Shown one piece after another: positions 55,690-64,000 of a stretch of 64,000 bases of DNA (its first letter is position 1; each line of letters begins with the position of its first letter). Under the pieces are notes generated by a model. That model searched no databases. It was not told the origin of the DNA and saw only the letters and a list, made by a program, of their open reading frames with translations. The translations under genes and the position numbers were made by a program. Source of the stretch: Romboutsia_E sp900604535 (GTDB taxonomy: Bacteria > Bacillota > Clostridia > Peptostreptococcales > Peptostreptococcaceae); NCBI RefSeq assembly GCF_900604535.1, contig NZ_UWOT01000009.1, positions 73,052 to 137,051 of the forward strand, given 5' to 3'.

Positions 55690-56364
55690 ATGGCTAAAGA
55701 TTATAGTGTATTTGACGTTGTAGGACCAAATATGATAGGTCCATCTAGTTCCCATACTGCAGGAGCTGCAAGACTTGGAAAGACTGCTTCTAAAATAGCA
55801 GGTAAACCTGTAAAAGAAGTAAAATTCTATTTACATGGTTCTTTTGCAGAAACATATAAAGGTCATGGGACAGATAAAGCATTAGTTGGAGGAATATTAG
55901 GATTTGATCCAGAAGATGCTAGAATAAGAGACTCTTTTGACATAGCAAATGAAATGGGTGTTAAATTTGAATTTATAAAAACTGATTTAGGTGAAAATGA
56001 GCATCCTAATAGTGTAAGAATGGAAATGGTATTAGAAGATGGAAGTAAATGTGAAGTTAAAGGTGCTTCTATTGGTGGAGGTAACATAAAACTTACTGAA
56101 ATGGATGGACTAGCTTTAGATTTCAATGGTGCTAAACCAGCTGTAATATTAGAAATAAAAGATATAACAGGAGCAGTATCTTTTGTAACTGGATTACTTG
56201 CTCACAATAATAAAAATATAGCTACAATGTCTACTAGTAGAATAGCAGGTTCTGAGTATACATTTGTGACTATAGAGACAGATGAGCCGTTAGAAAGAGA
56301 TATATTAGATCAAATAAGTAAATTTGAAGTTGTAGCTAAAGCTGTAGTTTTAGACAAATTCTAG
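55690..56364 (+). CDS. sdaAB: L-serine dehydratase, beta subunit
   Basis: A 224-residue subunit of the iron-sulfur L-serine ammonia-lyase. V-G-P-S-S-S-H-T-A-G-A (about 10-24) and the N-P-S/E-H-P-N-S segment are in the N-terminal domain; an ACT-like domain follows (about 150-224). Together with the alpha subunit it forms pyruvate from serine, an energy source for this type of anaerobe. Confidence 0.95.
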   Translation: MAKDYSVFDVVGPNMIGPSSSHTAGAARLGKTASKIAGKPVKEVKFYLHGSFAETYKGHGTDKALVGGILGFDPEDARIRDSFDIANEMGVKFEFIKTDLGENEHPNSVRMEMVLEDGSKCEVKGASIGGGNIKLTEMDGLALDFNGAKPAVILEIKDITGAVSFVTGLLAHNNKNIATMSTSRIAGSEYTFVTIETDEPLERDILDQISKFEVVAKAVVLDKF

Positions 56365-56384
56365 ACAGTAAGGAGAGATAGACA

Positions 56385-57263
56385 ATGAAATATAATTTCA
56401 CAAGTGGACAAGAATTATTAGAAATGTGCGAAAAGTACAATATGAATATACATGAACTATGCTTAGAAAGAGAAGTTGAACTTTCAGGATTATCTAAAGA
56501 AGATATAAGAGCAAAAATGCAACATAGTTTAAATATAATGAAGGCAGCTACTGAAAAGGCTGTTGAAGAAGATATAAAATCAGTTGGTGGTCTTATAGGT
56601 GGAGAAGCTAAAAAATTAACTATATTTAGAAATAATTCTAAATCGGTTTGTGGACCATTAATGAATAAAGCATTAGTTGCTGCAATGGGAACTATGGAAG
56701 TTAATGCTTCTATGGGGCTTATAGTTGCTGCACCAACAGCAGGATCTTGTGGTATACTTCCTGGTGCTGTAGTTACTATAGGTAAAGAGTATGATATGAC
56801 TGATGATCAAATGCTAGATGCATTATTTACAGCTTCTGCAATAGGAGCTATAATAACTAGAAATGCAACAGTTGCAGGTGCTGAAGGTGGATGTCAAGCT
56901 GAAACTGGTGCTGCTGCGGCAATGGCTGCTGCTGGTGTAGTTGAAATGATGGGTGGAAGCCCTAAACAAGCTTTACATGCTGCATCTCATTGCTTACAAA
57001 ATGTAATGGGACTTGTATGTGACCCAATTGCAGGACTTGTTGAAGCTCCATGTCAAGGAAGAAACGCTATAGGAGTTGCAAATGCTTTAATATCTGCTGA
57101 ATTATGCTTAGCAGGAATACTAAACATAATACCATTTGATGAAACAGTAGAAGCTATGTACAAAGTTGGTAAAGGATTACCACCTGAATTAAGAGAAACT
57201 GCTTTAGGTGGAGTTGCAGCTACTTGTACAGGATGTTCTTTAAGTAACAAAATATTTGGATAA
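56385..57263 (+). CDS. sdaAA: L-serine dehydratase, alpha subunit
   Basis: A 292-residue catalytic subunit. Conserved Cys residues in G-S-C-G-I-L-P-G, G-G-C-Q-A-E-T-G and C-T-G-C-S-L-S are candidates for the [4Fe-4S] ligands. It starts 20 nt after sdaAB behind AAGGAGAG. Terminator follows. Confidence 0.95.
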   Translation: MKYNFTSGQELLEMCEKYNMNIHELCLEREVELSGLSKEDIRAKMQHSLNIMKAATEKAVEEDIKSVGGLIGGEAKKLTIFRNNSKSVCGPLMNKALVAAMGTMEVNASMGLIVAAPTAGSCGILPGAVVTIGKEYDMTDDQMLDALFTASAIGAIITRNATVAGAEGGCQAETGAAAAMAAAGVVEMMGGSPKQALHAASHCLQNVMGLVCDPIAGLVEAPCQGRNAIGVANALISAELCLAGILNIIPFDETVEAMYKVGKGLPPELRETALGGVAATCTGCSLSNKIFG

Positions 57264-57277
57264 TATTAAAATATATA

Positions 57278-57312
57278 AAAAATACCTATGAATTTTCATA
57301 GGTATTTTTTTA
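57278..57312. terminator. Bidirectional terminator
   Basis: The arms AATACCTATG and CATAGGTATT with A- and T-runs. Shared by sdaAA and the convergent Cys-rich gene. Confidence 0.8.
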
Positions 57313-57555
57313 ATAATTAATATCTGCAGACTTTATATTATTTTTATCATGAGAACTACAAGGAGTAACTCCATAAACCATATTGCAAGTAGGGCATTTA
57401 TCTACGTGTGTTTTCATAGTAAAGATTTCATTACAATTTACACATTCTAGGTTATGAGTAATTCTTAATGGGAAGTTATCTTTTCCCTTACTTCTTACTA
57501 AGTCAACTACATTCTTTCCATCGTTTTTATTGATATTTCCGCATCCACAGCTCAT
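57310..57555 (-). CDS. Cysteine-rich small protein, unknown
   Basis: An 81-residue protein beginning M-S-C-G-C-G-N; ATG 57555 is supported by GGAGG. It has C-G-C-G (3-5), C-V-N-C (about 36-39), C-P-T-C (about 52-55) and one later Cys, so probably binds zinc or an Fe-S cluster through the two central C-x-x-C pairs. The first part is polar and charged. No family recognised. Confidence 0.65.
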   Translation of the reverse strand: MSCGCGNINKNDGKNVVDLVRSKGKDNFPLRITHNLECVNCNEIFTMKTHVDKCPTCNMVYGVTPCSSHDKNNIKSADINY

Positions 57556-57656
57556 ATATAAATTCCTCCAAAAAATATTTGTAATTAACATTATACATTA
57601 AATTATTTTATTATTCAGTAACATATGGTACAAGTATAACAAAATATTTTAAACTT

Positions 57657-57684
57657 AAAAAGGATTGGAATATCCAACCCTTTT
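57657..57684 (-). terminator. Terminator after the carboxypeptidase gene
   Basis: On the minus strand AAAAGGGTTGGA pairs with TCCAATCCTTTT and is followed by TTAAG. Confidence 0.7.
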
Positions 57685-58972
57685 ATCTTCGTCTATTTTT
57701 AAATATTCTTTTTTTATAATATTTTTTTCTTTTCTTTCTTTTAATAATTAACCCTATAAAAATAATTATAATTATAGATATTACAACTAAAATACTAGTA
57801 AATATCACTTTGTTTTCAACAAGTGAACCAAATACACTATTAACATTACTTGTAGCAACTAAATTAATAGTAGTTTCAAGTTTTTTAGAATTGTATACTT
57901 CTAATGTTCCTACTTTATCGCCTTTTTTTATAGGAAGACTAATTTTATTTAGTTTAACCTTTGTTGTATAAGAACTAGTACTAGTTCCTTTTTTCAATAG
58001 AACTTTATAATTATATTCAGGCTCGTATATAAGTTCTTTTTGCTTAGAGAATAAAATTCTTTCACTACCAGTATATTTATCTTTAGTAATTATCGTCTTA
58101 TTAGTATAATTGTCGAATCCATAGTCAAGTAGAGTTCTAGATGCAACATACATATCATCACCAGTAGATTTAAATACAGCTGATATTAAACGCATGCCAT
58201 TTTTTACACCACTAGATAAAAGGCATCGACCTGCATCATCAGTATATCCAGTTTTTATACCATCTACAATATCGTATTTTATAGGAATTTCCTTACCATT
58301 ATAAGTTATTTTCTCATCTGAAGTTAGAAATTTATTTGTATTAACAAAATATCTTTCAAATGGGTAAGCTTCAGTAGCAGGGAAAGATACTGATTTCATT
58401 TTTACAATTTCTCTAAAAATACTATTACTCATAGCTTCTCTGGCCATTAGAGCCATATCGTAAGCTGTAGTATAGTGATTTTCATCTGGTAATCCATGGG
58501 GATTATTGAAATGGGTATTTTTAGCTCCGATAGAATTTGCTTCTTCATTCATTAGTTTGGCGAATTCTTCAATAGAACCGCTTACATACTCGGCTAAAAC
58601 TACAGCTACATCATTAGAAGAATGGATTAATAAACCTTCTAGCAATTCTCTTACAGTGAAAGTTTCTCCAATCTTTAAGTACATACTAGAACCATCAACA
58701 TTAGGATCCTTTTCTATTGTTACCTTTTCACTAAGATTAGGCTTATATTTTAATACTAAGTAAGCCGTCCAAGCTTTTGTTGTTGATGCTGGATATATTT
58801 TATTATCAGCGTTTTTACTATATAAAACACGTCCAGTTTCATAGTCCATAAGAACACCTGATTCAGCAGGTATAGAAAGTTCCTCATTATCGGCAAATGA
58901 TGTGTTTGCTGAGTTTAAAAATGTAGAGCAAGCTATAATGAATGTTACTAATAAAGATAGAAATTTTTTCAT
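57683..58972 (-). CDS. D-alanyl-D-alanine carboxypeptidase (DacF/PBP5-like)
   Basis: A 429-residue low-molecular-weight PBP. A signal peptide (1-27), the catalytic S-T-T-K (about 64-67), S-S-N (about 122) and K-T-G (about 230), then a C-terminal beta domain and a membrane helix near 375-400 followed by a very basic tail. It trims the terminal D-Ala from peptidoglycan stem peptides. GGAGG precedes the start on the minus strand. Confidence 0.93.
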   Translation of the reverse strand: MKKFLSLLVTFIIACSTFLNSANTSFADNEELSIPAESGVLMDYETGRVLYSKNADNKIYPASTTKAWTAYLVLKYKPNLSEKVTIEKDPNVDGSSMYLKIGETFTVRELLEGLLIHSSNDVAVVLAEYVSGSIEEFAKLMNEEANSIGAKNTHFNNPHGLPDENHYTTAYDMALMAREAMSNSIFREIVKMKSVSFPATEAYPFERYFVNTNKFLTSDEKITYNGKEIPIKYDIVDGIKTGYTDDAGRCLLSSGVKNGMRLISAVFKSTGDDMYVASRTLLDYGFDNYTNKTIITKDKYTGSERILFSKQKELIYEPEYNYKVLLKKGTSTSSYTTKVKLNKISLPIKKGDKVGTLEVYNSKKLETTINLVATSNVNSVFGSLVENKVIFTSILVVISIIIIIFIGLIIKRKKRKKYYKKRIFKNRRR

Positions 58973-59049
58973 CTTTAACCTCCAAATTTTAAACTTATAT
59001 TTTAGTATATCACATTTTAGTTAATAATTTAAACGAAGGGGTGAATTAA

Positions 59050-59700
59050 GTGAAAAAAAATAAAAAAAGTATAGTGTTTTTAGTGATTATATTTACATGT
59101 ATTTTAGGATTTATTATAAAAAACAAATTAAATTTAACAGAAGATGTGTATGTAATCAGTCAAAGTGAAGAAAGAACAAAAGAAAGTATATTATTAGACA
59201 ATAAAACTACTGAAGAAATGACTTCACAAAATAATATAAATTATAATAGTGATGTAGAGCAGTTAGTAACAATATATATAAGTGGACAAGTCAAAAATCC
59301 TGGTATAGTAACTTTAGAAAATGATAGAAGATTAGTTGATGCAATAGAAATTTTAGGTGGAGTTACAGAAGAGGCAGACCTAAATAAAGTAAATATGGCT
59401 TTAAAGATTGAAGATGAAGGTCACTATATAATTCCTAAACTAGGAGAAGAAGTTGAAACTCAAAGTATAGACTTAAATAGCACGGAAAATGCTAAGAATG
59501 AAAATGACAAAGTTAATATTAACATAGCAAATATAGATGAATTACAATCGTTGCCAGGGGTAGGAGAAGCTACGGCAAATAAAATTTTTAAATATAGAGA
59601 GGAAAATGGAGTCTTTAAAAACATAGAAGAAATAAAAAATGTAAATGGAATTGGAGATAAAAAATATGAAGGTTTAAGGGATTTAATAAGTATAAATTGA
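59050..59700 (+). CDS. SLBB plus helix-hairpin-helix protein (ComEA-like)
   Basis: A 216-residue membrane-anchored protein: N-terminal membrane helix (7-24), SLBB domain (about 72-135, Y-I-S-G-Q-V-K-N-P-G), and a tandem helix-hairpin-helix DNA-binding domain (about 153-216, S-L-P-G-V-G-E-A-T-A). This matches ComEA, the DNA receptor in transformation, but no comEC/comEB is adjacent, so the name comEA is not assigned. Starts at GTG 59050. Confidence 0.88.
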   Translation: MKKNKKSIVFLVIIFTCILGFIIKNKLNLTEDVYVISQSEERTKESILLDNKTTEEMTSQNNINYNSDVEQLVTIYISGQVKNPGIVTLENDRRLVDAIEILGGVTEEADLNKVNMALKIEDEGHYIIPKLGEEVETQSIDLNSTENAKNENDKVNINIANIDELQSLPGVGEATANKIFKYREENGVFKNIEEIKNVNGIGDKKYEGLRDLISIN

Positions 59701-59817
59701 TACAATAGTAATATGTAGACAAAATATAAATTTAAAATTTGAATATTTTCAACTACTTCGCCTGTTGTTTAAAATATGTTATTATATGTAAAGACAAGAA
59801 GGAAAGGAGGTCTTTTT

Positions 59818-60864
59818 ATGGAAAAATATAAAAGACTCACAGAAATGACAACATCAGGAGGCTGAGCAGCCAAAATAGGGCCAGAGGTTCTGGCTTCAGT
59901 TTTAAGTCAACTTCCTAAGAATGATAATGATAGAATCAATAATTTATTGGTAGGTTTAGACACAGCAGATGATGCTGCAGTATATAAATTAAATGAAGAA
60001 ATGGCATTAATACAAACATTAGACTTTTTTACACCAATGATAGATGATCCTTACATTTTTGGTCAAATAGCAGCAGCTAACTCATTATCGGATGTTTATG
60101 CTATGGGAGGGACTCCTACTGTTGCAATGAATATTGTTTGCTTCCCATCATGCCATGATATGGATGTATTAACTGAAATCATGAAGGGTGGATTTGATAA
60201 AGTAAAAGAAAGTGGAGCGCTTTTAGTAGGAGGCCATACTGTTGATGACAAAGAGCCCAAGTATGGATTGTCAGTTTCAGGAATAGTACATCCAAATAAA
60301 GTACTATCAAATGCTACATCAAAACCAGGAGATGTACTTATACTTACAAAACCATTAGGTGTAGGAATATTAAATACAGCCATGAAAGCTAATTTAATAA
60401 GTGAAGAGACAGAGAAAAAAGTTATCGAAGTAATGACGCATCTTAATAAATATGCAGCTAAGAGCTTTGAGAACATAAATGTAAACTCAGTTACAGATAT
60501 AACAGGATTCGGATTACTAGGCCATGCGCTTGAAATGGCAAAAGCATCTAATGTAAGTATACATATAGATTCAAAAGAAGTTCCTATATTAGATGAATCA
60601 ATAGATATGGCTACTATGGGAATTATACCTGCTGGAATGTATAGAAATAAGCAATATATAGAATGTGATGTAGATATTATAGATGTAGATGAAGCTATAA
60701 GAGATATTTTATATGATCCTCAAACTTCAGGAGGATTATTGGTATCAGTTCAAAGAGAATATGCAGAACAACTTATAATTGATATGAAAAATAATGGTTC
60801 AATAGAAGCAAAGATAATAGGATATGTAACATCAAAAGAGGAAAAATATATTACTGTTAGATAA
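59818..60864 (+). CDS. selD: Selenide, water dikinase, selenocysteine-containing
   Basis: A 348-residue enzyme that makes selenophosphate from selenide and ATP. ATG 59818 has a strong AAAGGAGG site. Codon 16 is TGA (59863-59865) in the active-site context S-G-G-U-A-A-K-I-G, where most SelD proteins have Cys or Sec. Translation continues in the same frame without further stops to 60864. A caller that treats TGA as stop would start it falsely at about 59947. The SECIS-like hairpin after the TGA and the adjacent selA-selB genes support Sec. ATP-binding Gly-rich and D-T-A-D-D-A motifs follow. Confidence 0.93.
59863..59894 (+). promoter_or_regulatory. Bacterial SECIS-like element in selD
   Basis: TGA at 59863 is followed 15 nt later by the hairpin GCCAGA-GGT-TCTGGC (59880-59894), a perfect 6-bp stem with a GGT loop. 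Spacing and the G-U apical loop fit bacterial SECIS elements bound by SelB. No other copy of the hairpin was sought elsewhere. Confidence 0.75.
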
Positions 60865-60900
60865 AATAACTAATTTATAATATAAGAAAGAGTGAGTGTT

Positions 60901-62301
60901 TTGGATAAAAAGAAGCTGTTTGCTATGTTGCCCTCAGTTGATGAAGTATTGGGAAATGAAAAAATAAAAAATATAATAGAGAATTATCCTAGAGCTTTAG
61001 TTTTAGATTCTATAAGAGAAATTATAGATGAAAAAAGACAATTAATAATATCCTTAGATGAAAAAAATGAAATCATTGATATAAATTTAAAAAGTATAAT
61101 TAAAGAATCTACTGAAAGAGTTGTACTAAATTACTCTCTATCTTTAGAAAAAGTTATAAATGGGACGGGAGTAATATTACATACTAACTTAGGTAGATCT
61201 TTGCTTAGTGAAAGTATAAAAGAAGATGTTTGGCAAATTGCATCTAGGTATTCAAATCTAGAGTATAACATTGATAGTGGAAAAAGAGGGTCTAGATATA
61301 CACATTTAGTTCAAATGATAAAAAAGCTTACTAAATCTGAAGATGTTTTAGTTGTTAATAATAATGCAGCAGCTGTACTTCTTGTTTTAAATACTTTAGC
61401 TAAAGATGGTGAAGCTATAGTATCTAGAGGTGAACTAGTAGAGGTTGGCGGTGCATTTAGAATACCAAGTATAATGTCTTTAAGTGGAGCGGAATTAGTA
61501 GAAGTTGGATCTACGAATAAAACACATATTGATGATTATGAAGATGCTATAAACGAAAATACAAAAGTATTAATGAAGGTTCATACTAGTAATTATAAGA
61601 TACTAGGATTTACAGAATCTGTTGAAATAAAAGAATTATCTAAGATAAGTAAAAAGTATAATATACCACTTATTGAGGACCTAGGTAGTGGTGTTTTTAT
61701 AGATTTATCCAAGTATGGATTATCATATGAGCCGACCATTTTGGATTCTATAAATCAAGGTGCGGATATTGTTACGTTTAGCGGAGATAAAATGTTAGGT
61801 GGGCCACAAGCTGGAATTATAGTTGGAAAAAAAGTATATATAGAAAAGATGAAAAAAAATCAATTAACTAGAGCCTTAAGAGTAGATAAAATGACAATAG
61901 GAGCACTAGAGGCTACTTTAAGATTGTATCTAGATGAAGATAAAGCTATTAAAGAAATACCAACATTAAGGATGTTAACATATACGTTAGATGAACTAAG
62001 TGAAAAATCAAAAAAATTATATGAAATTTTACTTGATTTAAACTTAGATATTGATATAAATATAGAAAATGGTTTTTCTCAAGTTGGAGGTGGATCTATG
62101 CCTACTGAAAATTTAGATACATATTTAATAAGTATAATACCAAAAAATATGAGTGTATCGTCACTTGAAAGAAAATTAAGACTAAGTGATTCTCATATAA
62201 TAGGTAGGATTTATGAAAATAAATATTTGTTAGATATTAGAACTATATTTGATGATGAATTTGAAGATATAGCAAAAGAACTAAGTATGGTTTTTAGATA
62301 A
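60901..62301 (+). CDS. selA: L-seryl-tRNA(Sec) selenium transferase
   Basis: A 466-residue PLP enzyme converting Ser-tRNA(Sec) to Sec-tRNA(Sec). TTG 60901 is preferred; GTG 60892 would add three residues. The PLP lysine is in S-G-D-K-M-L-G-G-P-Q-A-G, near residue 295. The N-G-T-G-V-I-L-H-T-N-L-G-R motif is near 87. Follows selD by 36 bp, with selB downstream. Confidence 0.95.
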   Translation: MDKKKLFAMLPSVDEVLGNEKIKNIIENYPRALVLDSIREIIDEKRQLIISLDEKNEIIDINLKSIIKESTERVVLNYSLSLEKVINGTGVILHTNLGRSLLSESIKEDVWQIASRYSNLEYNIDSGKRGSRYTHLVQMIKKLTKSEDVLVVNNNAAAVLLVLNTLAKDGEAIVSRGELVEVGGAFRIPSIMSLSGAELVEVGSTNKTHIDDYEDAINENTKVLMKVHTSNYKILGFTESVEIKELSKISKKYNIPLIEDLGSGVFIDLSKYGLSYEPTILDSINQGADIVTFSGDKMLGGPQAGIIVGKKVYIEKMKKNQLTRALRVDKMTIGALEATLRLYLDEDKAIKEIPTLRMLTYTLDELSEKSKKLYEILLDLNLDIDINIENGFSQVGGGSMPTENLDTYLISIIPKNMSVSSLERKLRLSDSHIIGRIYENKYLLDIRTIFDDEFEDIAKELSMVFR

Positions 62302-62321
62302 AATTTTGATAGGGGGTTTAT

Positions 62322-64000
62322 ATGAAAAATATTATAATAGGAACTGCAGGACATATAGATCATGGAAAGACTACCCTTATAAAAGCTCTTACAGGAAGAG
62401 ATACAGACACATTAGATGAAGAGAAGCGAAGAGGGATCTCAATAAATTTAGGTTTTACATATTTTGATTTACCGGGTAATAAAAGAGTTGGTATAGTCGA
62501 TGTACCAGGTCATGAAAAATTTATTAAAAATATGTTAGCTGGAGTAGCTGGAATTGATATTGTTTTATTAGTTATTTCTTGTGAAGAAGGTGTCATGCCA
62601 CAAACAGTAGAGCATCTAGATATATTAAACTTCCTAAATGTAAAAAAAGGAATAGTAGTGTTAACTAAATGTGAAAATGTAGATAATGAATTTAAAGAAT
62701 TAGTAAAGTCGGATATAAAAGAAAAATTAAAAGGTAGTTTTCTTGAAAATACTGATATAGTAGAAGTAGATTCTATATCTAAATATGGAATTGATAAACT
62801 AAAACAAAAAATAGAATTACTAAGTGATAAAACTGAAAATAAAAATGAAGACTTTCCACCTAGACTAAACATAGATAGAGTTTTTTCCTTAAAAGGTTTT
62901 GGAACAATAGTAACAGGAACCTTGATTGAAGGAAAAATTAATATTAATGATGAGTTAGAAATATACCCTAAAAACTTAAAAGCAAAAATAAGAGGAATTC
63001 AAGTTCATGGAAAAAATGTAGAAACGGCGTATGCAGGTCAAAGAACGGCTATAAATATTTCTAATTTAAAAATAGAAGATATAGAGCGCGGAGATACACT
63101 TGCATTACCGAATGCTTTAAAAGAATCTAATATGATAGATGTTAGAATTTCGCTAGTGGATCATACAAATAAAGAGTTAAAATATTGGGATAGAGTTAAA
63201 ATTTATCATGGTGCAAAAGAAACTTTATGTAGAATAGTTCCCTTAGATAAAGAGAATATAAAGCATAATGAAGATGCATATGTTCAACTAAGGTTAGAGG
63301 AAAATATAGTAGTAAAAAAAGGAGATAGATTTATTATTAGAACATACTCACCTATGGAAACTATAGGTGGAGGTATAGTAATAGATACTTGTGTTAGGAA
63401 GCATAAAAGGTTTGATGAAAATGTTATTCGAGAATTGAGAATAAAAGAAAATGGTAATAGCAAAGACATTATAGAAGAATATTTGAAAAACAATAAGGAT
63501 AAGTATACATCTATTACAGATTTAATGTCATATACTGGTTTTAATAAAGAAAGTATAAATAATAACATAGATAAACTTGTATTTGAAAAAAAAGTAGTTT
63601 TAATTAATAATTATTACCTACACATTAATCAATATAAAAATATAGAAAAAAATATACTAAATATACTAACAGATTATCATAAAAACTTTAGATTAAGGAA
63701 CGGTATATCAAAAGAAGAAATTAGGAGTAAAATTGATCCTAATTTAAAAAGTAAAGATATAGATAGTATTATAAATAATTTATGTGATGATAAACAGATT
63801 AAGAATGTAAAAAATTTAATATCACTATATGAGTTTAAGATTACATTAAATGATAAACAAAAAGAAATTAAAGCTTATATAAAAGATAAGTTAAATAATG
63901 CAGGCTTAAAATCGTTATTAACCATAGAAGAATTTTCTAAGGATATATATTATAAAGAAGTGTTAGAGTATATGATAGGTAAAGATGCTATAGTTTTAGA
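62322..64000 (+). CDS. selB: Selenocysteine-specific elongation factor (3' end cut by window)
   Basis: An open frame of at least 559 codons runs to the window edge; full SelB is about 630. G1 G-H-I-D-H-G-K-T-T is at residues 9-17 and G3 D-V-P-G-H-E-K-F at about 60. The G4 position reads T-K-C-E, where T/N-K-x-D is usual. Domains 2-3 follow, then winged-helix repeats that bind SECIS RNA at the end, partly missing here. ATG 62322 follows AGGGGG. Confidence 0.94.
   Translation, partial: MKNIIIGTAGHIDHGKTTLIKALTGRDTDTLDEEKRRGISINLGFTYFDLPGNKRVGIVDVPGHEKFIKNMLAGVAGIDIVLLVISCEEGVMPQTVEHLDILNFLNVKKGIVVLTKCENVDNEFKELVKSDIKEKLKGSFLENTDIVEVDSISKYGIDKLKQKIELLSDKTENKNEDFPPRLNIDRVFSLKGFGTIVTGTLIEGKININDELEIYPKNLKAKIRGIQVHGKNVETAYAGQRTAINISNLKIEDIERGDTLALPNALKESNMIDVRISLVDHTNKELKYWDRVKIYHGAKETLCRIVPLDKENIKHNEDAYVQLRLEENIVVKKGDRFIIRTYSPMETIGGGIVIDTCVRKHKRFDENVIRELRIKENGNSKDIIEEYLKNNKDKYTSITDLMSYTGFNKESINNNIDKLVFEKKVVLINNYYLHINQYKNIEKNILNILTDYHKNFRLRNGISKEEIRSKIDPNLKSKDIDSIINNLCDDKQIKNVKNLISLYEFKITLNDKQKEIKAYIKDKLNNAGLKSLLTIEEFSKDIYYKEVLEYMIGKDAIVL

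Noticed and set aside
1..64000. CRISPR array, prophage or defence island
   Set aside because: No regularly spaced repeats, no phage structural genes and no cas-like or restriction genes were seen; the window is almost entirely housekeeping genes.

Overview
The window is a low-GC, densely packed chromosomal segment from a Gram-positive anaerobe. The best fit is the Clostridia family Peptostreptococcaceae (a Clostridioides / Paraclostridium / Romboutsia-like organism). The support is the AT-rich codon use, strong GGAGG-type ribosome binding sites, the complete Rnf ion-pumping operon, FprA flavo-diiron protein, Fe-S L-serine dehydratase, a selenocysteine gene set, and the clostridial order maf-radC-mreBCD-pbp2-minCDE-rodA-mgsA. 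The family is inferred from gene content, not from a database match.

Layout. 1-8.8 kb: the 3' part of an FAD/Rieske oxidoreductase, an M20 amidohydrolase, tRNA-Leu(CAA), then a polA-coaE-lytic transglycosylase-peptide-binding lipoprotein operon and copZ behind a CsoR-like operator. 8.8-12.3 kb: small accessory genes (a 53-codon ORF, a hairpin cluster, an uncharacterised protein with two SAP-like motifs, an EEP phosphohydrolase, a glyoxalase-fold protein, a SPOR protein). 12.3-17.5 kb: rnfCDGEAB. 17.7-28.1 kb: maf, radC, mreBCD, PBP2, minCDE, rodA, mgsA, the cell shape and division block. 28.1-36.7 kb: fprA (minus strand), a B12/radical-SAM pair, RNase G, then L21 leader-rplU-prp-rpmA-obgE-yhbY. 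36.9-41.5 kb: CoA-disulfide reductase, purine permease, a decayed MutS-family gene beside a large hairpin, and rnz. 41.7-49.5 kb: a small membrane protein, an aminotransferase/ECF S-component pair, recX with a 26-aa membrane peptide, nadD-yqeK-rsfS, and T-box-leuS. 49.7-57.3 kb: mglBAC sugar importer, threonine deaminase plus RidA, and sdaAB-sdaAA. 57.3-64 kb: a Cys-rich small protein, a D-Ala-D-Ala carboxypeptidase, an SLBB-HhH protein, and selD (with an in-frame UGA and SECIS-like hairpin), selA and partial selB.

How it works together. The metabolic genes fit an amino-acid-fermenting anaerobe. Serine and threonine dehydratases yield 2-oxoacids, RidA clears their reactive enamine by-products, and Rnf converts reduced ferredoxin into an ion gradient. 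FprA and CoA-disulfide reductase handle oxygen and thiol stress. The selD-selA-selB block supplies selenocysteine machinery; selD itself appears to need it. No obvious new defence system or prophage was found. The less explained items are the hairpin cluster at 9.0-9.15 kb, the tandem-motif protein at 9.2 kb, the hairpin plus MutS remnant at 39.9-40.5 kb, and two very small ORFs at 8.8 and 44.0 kb.
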